DNA of 64,000 bases, from assembly GCF_002104515.1 (NCBI RefSeq), contig NZ_NBOE01000004.1, positions 62,001-126,000 on the forward strand. The letters run 5' to 3'. Each line of letters begins with the position of its first letter. Position 1 is the stretch's first letter. The DNA is from Colwellia polaris. Its GTDB lineage: Bacteria; Pseudomonadota; Gammaproteobacteria; Enterobacterales; Alteromonadaceae. The notes beneath the pieces are model-generated. The model was not told the origin of the DNA and made no database searches. It saw only the letters and a program-made list of their open reading frames with translations. The position numbers and the translations under genes were made by a program. Shown piece after piece: positions 1 through 7,034 of this stretch.

Positions 1-1125
1 GCAATTATTGCGGGTCAAAAGAGCTTCGCGAATGATCAAGTACTTAATTTAAAATTGACCATTGATGCCTTAACGGGGGCTTCTCCAAATGGCGCGGTTG
101 CACAGCAAACACCACAAACCTTTACGAGACCTTCAGGAAATGGGCAATATACGGTTAAGCCGGGGGATACTCCTTTAGATGACACATTTAAAGATACACG
201 AGTACAATTAACAGGGCAGTGGACCCAGCCTTTGTGGCAAAATTATACCGTTAGCGCGGGAGGAAATTTCTCAAAAGAGTATGATTATATGTCTGCTTCT
301 GTAAATGGCAATATTGCAAGAGACTTTAATAAAAAGAACACCACCCTTTCAATGGGGATAGCTTATGCGTATGACATTATAGAGCCAGAGGGAGGAATTC
401 CAAAGCCGTTTACTAGCATGGTCATTGGTGACTCTGATGATCCCAGTTTTGATGATGAATTTGATAATACGCGTAAAGGTGGTGATGATTCAAAATCAAC
501 AGTTGATCTATTGTTCGGCATTACGCAAGTCATCAACCGGCAAATGATTGTGCAATTCAACTATTCCTACTCCTCAGTCAGTGGCTACTTAACTGATCCA
601 TTCAAGGTGCTTAGCTTAGTTAATGAAAACGGAGAAGCTCAAGAATACTTGTATGAGCACAGACCTGATGAACGAACCAAGCATGCTTTTTTTGGCCAGA
701 GTAAGTATCACTTTGATAACGGGATATTAGATGCCAGTTATCGATTTATGACAGACGATTGGAAAATAGATTCTCATACTATTGATGTGAGGTATTTAAT
801 TCCATTTGAAAATGGTCACTTTATTGAGCCACATGTCCGGTTTTATACTCAAAGTGCAGCAGAGTTTTATCAACCTTTTTTAGAGCAAGCCAATGCGTTG
901 CCCGAATATGCGAGTGCTGATTATCGAATTGGTGAGTTAGACACTTATACAGTAGGCGTTAAATATGGCATGCCGATGGGTAGCGCTAATAATTTAGCTT
1001 TTAAACTTGAATACTATCACCAAACACCTAAAAGTAATGGAACAGAGGAGATTGGTGTATTAAAGGGAGTTGAGTTATATGAGGAAGTTGATGCTATAAT
1101 TGCTCAGGTAACTTATTCATTTTAA
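1..1125 (+). CDS. DUF3570 family outer-membrane protein (5' end outside window)
   Basis: The reading frame is open from base 1 (AIIAGQKSFANDQVL...), so the start lies to the left. Family knowledge: DUF3570 proteins are beta-barrel-like outer-membrane proteins usually encoded beside ApbE flavin transferases. Seen: the typical stretch LTIDALTGASPNGA near the start, many alternating aromatic/polar strands, and a C-terminal ITYSF-like end with a terminal Phe (AQVTYSF), the usual beta-barrel assembly signal. The next gene, apbE, follows within 10 bp, so the two are probably co-transcribed. The exact role is unknown; involvement in envelope redox or metal handling is inferred from the neighbours only. 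Confidence 0.85.
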   Translation, partial: AIIAGQKSFANDQVLNLKLTIDALTGASPNGAVAQQTPQTFTRPSGNGQYTVKPGDTPLDDTFKDTRVQLTGQWTQPLWQNYTVSAGGNFSKEYDYMSASVNGNIARDFNKKNTTLSMGIAYAYDIIEPEGGIPKPFTSMVIGDSDDPSFDDEFDNTRKGGDDSKSTVDLLFGITQVINRQMIVQFNYSYSSVSGYLTDPFKVLSLVNENGEAQEYLYEHRPDERTKHAFFGQSKYHFDNGILDASYRFMTDDWKIDSHTIDVRYLIPFENGHFIEPHVRFYTQSAAEFYQPFLEQANALPEYASADYRIGELDTYTVGVKYGMPMGSANNLAFKLEYYHQTPKSNGTEEIGVLKGVELYEEVDAIIAQVTYSF

Positions 1126-1134
1126 TTGTGTTTT

Positions 1135-2043
1135 ATGGCTAAAATTAACTCTGTCAAAAGAAACGTGAAATGCCAGTCTAGGGACGATGGCTTCACGCTG
1201 TCATTTTTTTCTATGGCTAGCTTGTGTGAAATATTAGTTGACACACAAGATGAAGCATTGGCAAAAAAGATGGGGATAATTGCCGCGAATGAGGCATGGA
1301 GAATAGAAGATAAGTATTCTCGTTATAATAAAAGTAGCCTATGTTCAAAGATGAACGAAAAGGCTGGTGAAATTGTAGCAATAGATAATGAAACTTATCA
1401 ATTATTTGCGTTTGCCAACCAATGTTATGAGATGAGTGAAGGTGCTTTTGATATAACATCAGGAATTTTAAGAAAAGCATGGCACTTTGATGGCAGTGAT
1501 AATATTCCGAGTAAAGAAATTGTTGAAGACCTACTTGAGTTTATTGGTTGGCACCAGGTTGATTATTCTCCTGAAACTTTTTATATGAAGCAAGGAATGG
1601 AAATTGATTTTGGTGGTTTTGGTAAAGAATACGCTGTTGACCGCGCTATTTTACTTTTAAGTAAAATAGCTAATGTACCATTTTTGGTTAATTATGGTGG
1701 TGACCTTGCTGCTTATGGCAAAAAAAAGGCTGACAAAGCGTGGCAAATAGGTATTGAACACCCGGCATTTACATCGAAAAAATCAACTATTGTGACAGTA
1801 AGGGACGGAGCGATTGCAACCAGTGGTGATGCTAATCGATTTTTATTGAAAGATGGTCAACGGTATAGCCATGTACTTGATGTTAAAACGGGCTGGCCAA
1901 TTAAAGATTCACCAGCCTCTATAACCGTAGCGGCACCTAAATGCATTCAAGCGGGATTTTTGGCTACATTAGCGTTATTACAGGGGAAAAATGCAGAAGC
2001 ACTTTTACAACAACAAGAAATTATGCATTGGGCCATACGATAA
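1135..2043 (+). CDS. apbE: FAD:protein FMN transferase (ApbE family)
   Basis: ApbE enzymes transfer FMN from FAD to a Thr of periplasmic or membrane target proteins. Seen: the ApbE body with DKYSRYNKSS, GAFDITSG, the glycine-rich substrate loop DFGGFGKEYAVD (about residues 160-172) and VNYGGDLAAYG, then AIATSGD and YSHVLDVKTGWP, all typical of the family. About 302 aa with the ATG at 1135; an in-frame TTG at 1126 is possible but directly abuts the upstream stop. No cleavable signal peptide is evident, so location is uncertain (many homologues are lipoproteins). No target with an obvious flavinylation motif is seen in the window. Confidence 0.9.
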   Translation: MAKINSVKRNVKCQSRDDGFTLSFFSMASLCEILVDTQDEALAKKMGIIAANEAWRIEDKYSRYNKSSLCSKMNEKAGEIVAIDNETYQLFAFANQCYEMSEGAFDITSGILRKAWHFDGSDNIPSKEIVEDLLEFIGWHQVDYSPETFYMKQGMEIDFGGFGKEYAVDRAILLLSKIANVPFLVNYGGDLAAYGKKKADKAWQIGIEHPAFTSKKSTIVTVRDGAIATSGDANRFLLKDGQRYSHVLDVKTGWPIKDSPASITVAAPKCIQAGFLATLALLQGKNAEALLQQQEIMHWAIR

Positions 2044-2082
2044 CTAAGCATAAAGCAGTAAAGAAATAGGGATGGTGTGAGT

Positions 2083-2742
2083 ATGAGGTTATTATTAGTT
2101 GAAGACGATATACACCTAGCAAACGGTTTACGTGAATCTTTAAGACACGAAGGTTGTAGTGCGGATGTAGTCTTTAACGGCTATGATGGTTTGACCGCTA
2201 TACAAAGCGGTGACTTCGATATAGTCATACTTGATTTAGGTTTACCTGATATCGATGGGCTGTCAGTGCTCAAAAAGGCTAAGCAAATCAATAAAGCTCT
2301 ACCTGTTCTTATTTTGACGGCAAGAGATGGCATTGAAAGCAAAGTACAGGGGTTAGATTTAGGTGCTGATGATTATTTAGCTAAGCCATTTAGTATAGAA
2401 GAATTACTCGCAAGAATAAGGGTTTTTGAACGAAGACTAGGCACACATTCTACCTCAGTTATTGAACATAAAGGCATATCACTAGATACTAAAGCACATA
2501 CTATTACAGTTAGAGGCGCTGAAACTAATTTTTCACGAAGGGAATATATGCTTGTTAAATCATTGGTAGAAAACTTAGGAAGAATTCAATCAAAAGAACA
2601 ATTAGAAAGTAAGCTCTATGAATGGGGTGAAGAAGTTGCCTCGAATACAATAGAAGTACACATCAGTAATATTCGAAAAAAATTGCCTAAAGAATTTATT
2701 AAAACCGTCAGGGGAGTTGGTTACGTAGTGAGTAAAGGTTAA
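2083..2742 (+). CDS. OmpR/PhoB-family response regulator
   Basis: This is a DNA-binding response regulator. Seen: a receiver domain (residues 1-115) with acidic pair E7-D8-D9, phospho-acceptor D51 in ILDLGLPD, the conserved Thr in LILTARD and Lys in YLAKPF. A C-terminal winged helix follows (EVHISNIRKKL...VRGVGYV). ATG 2083 is chosen because MRLLLVEDD is the normal family start; GTG 2077 is in frame and closer to the AGGG at 2068-2071. The histidine kinase ATG follows the stop codon with no gap, marking a TCS operon embedded in the ApbE/FTR1-like cluster. Signal and targets are unknown; control of this cluster is inferred. Confidence 0.9.
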   Translation: MRLLLVEDDIHLANGLRESLRHEGCSADVVFNGYDGLTAIQSGDFDIVILDLGLPDIDGLSVLKKAKQINKALPVLILTARDGIESKVQGLDLGADDYLAKPFSIEELLARIRVFERRLGTHSTSVIEHKGISLDTKAHTITVRGAETNFSRREYMLVKSLVENLGRIQSKEQLESKLYEWGEEVASNTIEVHISNIRKKLPKEFIKTVRGVGYVVSKG

Positions 2743-4053
2743 ATGAGTATACAGCGCTATTTACTGGTCGTGATATTGTCAGTGGTAACGTTGGCATCCT
2801 TTGCCGCAGCCTTACAAGGATACAAAGCTAGCCGACATAGTCTTTCAAGCATCTTTGATGAGGAAATGAAGTCGTTTGCTCTAGCATTAATGAACAGTCC
2901 CATCAAACGGGGTGGACAAAATACAACGTTACCTTCAACATTTGCCTATCAAATTTTCACTGATGATATATTGCTGTTAAAGAGCAATAATGCCCCTCAA
3001 CAAATCATAACTACTCAAAGAGAAGGCTTTATAGATAGCAGCTTCTTAAGCAAAAGGTGGCGTGTATTTGTTCTTGTTGAAAATGATACAAAAGTCATTG
3101 TTGCACAATTAGTAGATCAAAGAGTTGAATCAATTGAGCATGTGTTATTAGAGGCGATCCTGCCCATAGTGTATGTTATTCCAATTATCGGTTTATTGGT
3201 TTTCTTTGCGATTAACAGAAGCTTAAAGCCCCTTAATTTTTTATCTAAGCAGCTTAAACAAAAAAACGTTAACGACTTAACCCCTGTGGAAGTCAAAGAT
3301 AACTCTGCGGAACTAAAACCTATAGAGCAAACATTAAACCTTTTGCTAGAGAGATTAGAGCGTTCATTTGAACGAGAAAAAAGATTATCTGCTGACGCAG
3401 CTCATGAACTAAGAACTCCAATAAGCGTATTAAAAATAACAGCTCATAATATCTCCATTGCTTTTGAAGATAATAATATAACGCACCAACATATTCATGA
3501 GCTAAATAATAATACTGCTAGAATGGCACATGTGATTGAGCAAATTATTACATTAAATAGAACAACACCAGAAAACTTTGAACAGAGTAAATCTACCATT
3601 GATTTACGTAGTGTATTGCAACAGGTAATTTCAGACAATTATGAGAAAGTTGAGTTAGCGCATCAGTCTATTTCGTTAAAATCACACGCTATTCCATTCT
3701 ACGGTGACTCGTTTTCACTTGAGATATTGTTTGATAATTTAATTAAAAATGCCATCAAATACAGTGGTGAGAATACTCAAATAAGTATATCAACTTTACA
3801 GGGTGACGATACTGTCGAGGTAATTGTTGAAGATTCTGGCATTGGAATATCTCAAGATAACTTGGATAAGGTTTTTCAGCGTTTTTATAGGGTAAAACAG
3901 CATGTTGAAACAGGAAGTGGATTAGGTCTATCCATTGTTAAACATATTGTAGAATTGCATGGAGGGGTAATCGCCTTATCTAAATCTACGTTGGGCGGAC
4001 TTAAGGTATCAATAACACTTCCTTATAACGCAAAGGATGTAGATTGTGGTTAG
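2743..4053 (+). CDS. Sensor histidine kinase
   Basis: Inner-membrane sensor kinase partner of the preceding regulator. Seen: N-terminal TM segment (about residues 6-24), a short periplasmic sensor region, a second TM (about 135-158), a HAMP-like linker, the phospho-His box DAAHELRTPI (about residue 222), and an HATPase with N box (DNLIKNAIKY), G1 (EDSGIGIS) and G2 (GSGLGLSIVKH). The sensing region is only about 110 residues and has no recognisable metal-binding cluster. The end overlaps the cupredoxin gene by 8 bp, indicating translational coupling. Confidence 0.9.
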   Translation: MSIQRYLLVVILSVVTLASFAAALQGYKASRHSLSSIFDEEMKSFALALMNSPIKRGGQNTTLPSTFAYQIFTDDILLLKSNNAPQQIITTQREGFIDSSFLSKRWRVFVLVENDTKVIVAQLVDQRVESIEHVLLEAILPIVYVIPIIGLLVFFAINRSLKPLNFLSKQLKQKNVNDLTPVEVKDNSAELKPIEQTLNLLLERLERSFEREKRLSADAAHELRTPISVLKITAHNISIAFEDNNITHQHIHELNNNTARMAHVIEQIITLNRTTPENFEQSKSTIDLRSVLQQVISDNYEKVELAHQSISLKSHAIPFYGDSFSLEILFDNLIKNAIKYSGENTQISISTLQGDDTVEVIVEDSGIGISQDNLDKVFQRFYRVKQHVETGSGLGLSIVKHIVELHGGVIALSKSTLGGLKVSITLPYNAKDVDCG

Positions 4054-4399
4054 GCGTAATCACCTATTTTCACCTTTTTGGCTTGTGCTAATGCTTTTGC
4101 CTTTTAATTTGTGGGCAAAAACACAAGAGTTTACTTTAACCCTTGAAAATCATGTGTTCACTCCTTCAGAATTGAAAATACCCGCCAATGAAAAGGTTAA
4201 GTTAATTATTCATAACAAGGATGAAGTGGCTGAAGAATTTGATAGCTTTGATTTAAATAGGGAAAAAGTACTATTCCCAGGTAAAAAAACAAGGATATTT
4301 ATAGGGCCTCTTCCAGAAGGAAACTATGAGTACTTTGGTGAGTATAATCCCACTACTGCCAGAGGTGTTATCGTGGTGGAGGTGAATAATGCTGATTAA
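4046..4399 (+). CDS. Periplasmic cupredoxin-like protein lacking copper ligands
   Basis: Signal peptide (about residues 1-24, ending NLWAKT) followed by one cupredoxin-fold domain of about 90 residues. Proteins of this kind are commonly encoded next to FTR1-family permeases. Seen: NHVFTPSELKIPA, then EEFDSFDLNREKVLFPG, then a C-terminal strand GVIVVEV. The usual His/Cys/His/Met copper ligands are absent; the ligand region is acidic (EEFDSFD), as in the FTR1-associated type. Start is GTG 4046 inside the kinase 3' end. The 3' end overlaps the FTR1-like gene by 11 bp. A role in presenting iron or another metal to the permease is inference. Confidence 0.75.
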   Translation: MVRRNHLFSPFWLVLMLLPFNLWAKTQEFTLTLENHVFTPSELKIPANEKVKLIIHNKDEVAEEFDSFDLNREKVLFPGKKTRIFIGPLPEGNYEYFGEYNPTTARGVIVVEVNNAD

Positions 4400-5192
4400 T
4401 ACTGTTATATTATTCCTGAAAGATTTGCTGCCCATTTTTATTCTTTTGTGTTTACTTAAAGTCAATAACGCGAATGCCGTGATTTCGAAAAAAGTAATCT
4501 TTATCATCGTTTTGCTTAGTATCTTTGGTGTTATCGCTACATTTAAGCTTTTGCCATTAATAGGGGAAATGTGGGATGGCACCGGGATAGAGATCTTACA
4601 AACGATTGAAGTATTGCTTGTATATGTTTTATTAGTTTTTAGTTACTCAAATGTTGCTTTAAGCAAATATTCATCTGTGAAGCAGCTCTATTTTATTTCA
4701 TCAGCCATAGTTATTTTTGTTACGTTAAATACGAGTGTTTTTATCGTATTTTTAGATAGTTATATTACTAGTAGTGAATTTATAAAGCATATCATAGCAG
4801 GCTTAGCTATAGGGTTAGGTATATGTTTTAGTTTCAGCTTTTTAATGTATTTTTTATTAATCTGGCTAAATAAGAAGCAACGCTATTTAGTTATCTACAC
4901 ATTTTGGGCACTGTTTTTGACAGGGCAACTTAGCCAAATCATTAATCTATTGCAGCAAGTGGATATTATTCAAAGCAGCGCAGCGCTTTGGGATAGCTCA
5001 ACTTTAGTTGAGGATAGTTCGGAATATGGACACCTTCTTAAAACACTATTCGGATATGAAGCTAGACCATCTTCAGAATTTATTATGGTATATCTCGGTA
5101 GTTTACTTGTTCTTTATAGCTATTTTTTTATCCAACTTCGCTACAAAATTAGCGAGTCAAAACAGCCAGAAGGGAGAAATTATGAGCATTAG
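4389..5192 (+). CDS. FTR1-like membrane permease without REXXE motifs
   Basis: Polytopic inner-membrane protein of 267 aa with about seven hydrophobic segments. Family assignment rests on overall layout, on the C-terminal signature LFGYEARPS followed by a last TM (LGSLLVLYSYF), and on the cupredoxin gene just upstream. Real FTR1 permeases bind iron through two REXXE motifs in TM1 and TM4. Here the TM1 position reads KDLLP (residues 11-15) and the TM4-equivalent region reads TLNTS, so both motifs are lost. It may transport something else or be a structural partner. Overlaps the next gene by 11 bp. Confidence 0.65.
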   Translation: MLINTVILFLKDLLPIFILLCLLKVNNANAVISKKVIFIIVLLSIFGVIATFKLLPLIGEMWDGTGIEILQTIEVLLVYVLLVFSYSNVALSKYSSVKQLYFISSAIVIFVTLNTSVFIVFLDSYITSSEFIKHIIAGLAIGLGICFSFSFLMYFLLIWLNKKQRYLVIYTFWALFLTGQLSQIINLLQQVDIIQSSAALWDSSTLVEDSSEYGHLLKTLFGYEARPSSEFIMVYLGSLLVLYSYFFIQLRYKISESKQPEGRNYEH

Positions 5193-5877
5193 AGTGATAT
5201 TGATAATACTGCTAAGCTTTTCAAAGGTAGTACTGGCTGATGGAGTTGTTGTTGATAAAGTTTACCATCCTTATGTTTTACCGAATGAGAAAGAGTTTGA
5301 ATGGCGATTAATGTCAAGACAAACAGACAATAATACGATTCTTGGTCAAAGGATTGCCTACGGTCAGTCATTGAGTGAAACAGTAATGATAGAAGGGTAT
5401 CTAGTAGGAGAAAAAACTGAAGTTGAAGATTTTGGTCTTCAAGCCTACGAGGTGGAAATTCGTTGGATGCTAACTGAGCAAGGCGAGTTGTGGGCAGATT
5501 GGGGAATGCTCTTTGAAGTTGAAAAAATGCATAAAAGCAATGACTGGGAAGTAACGACAGGCGTTTTATTTGAAAAAGAGTTTGGCCGTACTAGCCTTAC
5601 TTTGAACTTATTCGGTATATATGAATGGGGAAAGAATCTTCAAGATGAAATTGAGATGGAGTTTAGGTTAAAGTATCGTTACCGATGGTTGCCACAGATT
5701 CAGCCTGCCATTGAAATTTATACTGGAGAAAATTATTTTGGTATCGGCCCAGCATTTATGGGAATTCAACGTTTTGATGGACAGAAACAGCTAAAATGGG
5801 AAGCTGGATTTATTACAGAGGTATCTAACTCAGGTAAAGACCACACCTTCAGGCTAGCATTAGAATATGAGTTTTAG
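5182..5877 (+). CDS. Exported envelope protein, probable outer-membrane beta-barrel
   Basis: The 231-aa product begins at ATG 5182, preceded by a good ribosome site (AAGGGAG at 5170-5176). A signal peptide spans about residues 1-18 (LSFSKVVLADG). The mature part has repeated amphipathic strands rich in W, Y and E (WADWGMLFEVE, FRLKYRYRWLP) and ends in LALEYEF with a terminal Phe, as expected for a small outer-membrane barrel. It is the last well-supported gene of the DUF3570-ApbE-TCS-cupredoxin-FTR1-like cluster, overlapping the permease gene. A longer in-frame reading from 5008 exists but overlaps the permease by 185 bp and is unlikely. I recognise no named family. Confidence 0.7.
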   Translation: MSIRVILIILLSFSKVVLADGVVVDKVYHPYVLPNEKEFEWRLMSRQTDNNTILGQRIAYGQSLSETVMIEGYLVGEKTEVEDFGLQAYEVEIRWMLTEQGELWADWGMLFEVEKMHKSNDWEVTTGVLFEKEFGRTSLTLNLFGIYEWGKNLQDEIEMEFRLKYRYRWLPQIQPAIEIYTGENYFGIGPAFMGIQRFDGQKQLKWEAGFITEVSNSGKDHTFRLALEYEF

Positions 5878-5910
5878 ATTTTTCTTATAAGTACCAAAGG
5901 AGAATGTTGA

Positions 5911-6129
5911 GTGCATTTTTCAGTTATTATGTTCGGGATCCTAATTGCTTTTCTGTCTTCAGTCGCCTTGATTCATAAAGCGGAAGGAAGTTCTGGTTTA
6001 AATATTAGAGCAAAGATGGCTAAGAATACGACATTATTTGAATTTACGATAATATATGGTTTGTTAATAGGCATATTAATAGATCTACTTATTGGTGATG
6101 CTCTTTACAACAAACTTTGGGGGCGATAG
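5911..6129 (+). CDS. Small two-TM membrane protein; 3' end created inside a repeat
   Basis: The 72-aa hydrophobic protein starts with GTG 5911 behind a strong ribosome site (AAAGGAG, 5896-5902). TM segments lie at about residues 3-22 and 46-64, with a short basic loop (RAKMAKN) between. No family is recognised. The last codons (W-G-R-stop) lie inside the 211-bp repeat beginning at 6118, so the original C-terminus may have been replaced when the repeat arrived. It follows the envelope protein by 33 bp on the same strand and could be the tail of that operon. Confidence 0.6.
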   Translation: MHFSVIMFGILIAFLSSVALIHKAEGSSGLNIRAKMAKNTTLFEFTIIYGLLIGILIDLLIGDALYNKLWGR

Positions 6130-6328
6130 CGCCTTAGATTTAATACTGTAATTTCATTTAAAACTTAAATCAGTCAAATGTCCGCTTTGGGGATTTGAGG
6201 TTTAACGCCATGTAAAATTTTAGGCATAATTTCAGTTTTGAATAGATGTAAATTTTTAAGTAAAAAAGGAAGCTTTAAGATCTCTGAACTGCCGTTAATA
6301 CTCAAAAGCTAATGTCGACTATTGGCTA
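6118..6328 (+). repeat. 211-bp direct repeat, copy 1
   Basis: Bases 6118-6328 are identical to 13391-13601 (offset 7273) by reading both copies through. It starts TGGGGGCGATAGCGCCTTAG and ends GTCGACTATTGGCTA. No open reading frame of note. It contains AATGTCCGCTTTGG (6178-6191), which recurs inverted at 6511-6524. Copy 1 lacks the left arm of the hairpin present at copy 2, and it supplies the stop codon of the preceding small gene. Confidence 0.95.
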
Positions 6329-6722
6329 TCACTTGACCTAAAGAATAATTAGCAGCTATCGTCAACAAAGATACGATTGCTGACATTAGCCTTGGCTTAT
6401 CTAGCGACATTTGAACCGATGAAAATCAACCCTGGGTTAGATAATAGAATTGTTCTAAATTTTATCAGTAATTTATAAAGTCAGAAATTATAATTTGATT
6501 AGAAAATACCAAAGCGGACATTAGATTACTAGGCATTGTAAGTATGAAAAAATAACTTTCTATCTCTCTTTGGGGCACAAAGCGCCTTAGGATCTTTAAC
6601 CCCATTTTGTTCCGCTCCGTGCGCAGAGCGGAAAGTAACTTAAAAAAATTATTGAGATTATGCCTCTAAGTACACATCTAATTTGGAATAGATTGAATAC
6701 CTACACATGTTTAATGTGTGGG
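6329..6722. repeat. Gene-free stretch with degenerate short repeats
   Basis: No credible gene. It holds several AATGTC/GACATT words in both orientations: GCTGACATTAGC (6383-6394) pairs imperfectly with GCTAATGTCGAC (6308-6319), and CCAAAGCGGACATT (6511-6524) is the inverse of a word in copy 1. AGCGCCTTAG near 6581-6590 repeats a word from the start of copy 1. A hairpin TCCGCTC/GAGCGGA lies at 6611-6632, and ACACAT/ATGTGT at 6703-6719 just after the DUF3240 stop. It resembles an accumulation of small non-autonomous repeats. Confidence 0.55.
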
Positions 6723-7034
6723 TTAAAAGTGCCCGCTGTCAATGGTGGGTAAAAACCAATATTTAAGTTTAGCGGGTTGGCACACCGGCATTAAGTGTGA
6801 AATCAATGCACTTTTTTCTGTCGCTTTTAATAAAACTTCAAACTGAATAAATTCACGGTAACCTTCAACCTGTTCAGTTATGCTAAAACAACTATGCTCT
6901 TTACTATAACCATTAATCACTTTTAAATTAAAGCCAGTCAATTTATCCATCGTCATTAATAAATCGACAATGTCGTCTTTGAGTTCTTTGGGCGAAATCA
7001 AAATGAAGAGTAATTCTTCGGTGGTGTAGGTCAT
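6723..7034 (-). CDS. DUF3240 family protein (efflux-associated)
   Basis: The 103-aa cytoplasmic protein has a PII-like alpha/beta pattern (LLFILISPKELKDDIVDLLM..., YREFIQFEVLLKA). Family knowledge: DUF3240 proteins are encoded beside CzcA/CusA-type pumps in proteobacteria, with no firmly known function; a regulatory or metal-sensing role is plausible. Its ATG overlaps the stop codon of the pump gene by 4 bp (ATGA), so it is the fourth gene of the efflux operon. It ends near a small inverted repeat (6703-6719) without a clear U-tail. Confidence 0.8.
   Translation of the reverse strand: MTYTTEELLFILISPKELKDDIVDLLMTMDKLTGFNLKVINGYSKEHSCFSITEQVEGYREFIQFEVLLKATEKSALISHLMPVCQPAKLKYWFLPTIDSGHF

Noticed and set aside
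5008-5181. Upstream extension of the envelope-protein gene
   Set aside because: It would overlap the permease gene by 185 bp; ATG 5182 has a strong ribosome site and a signal peptide.
6703-6719. Rho-independent terminator after the DUF3240 gene (ACACAT/ATGTGT)
   Set aside because: Short AT-rich stem with no U-tail on the minus strand.
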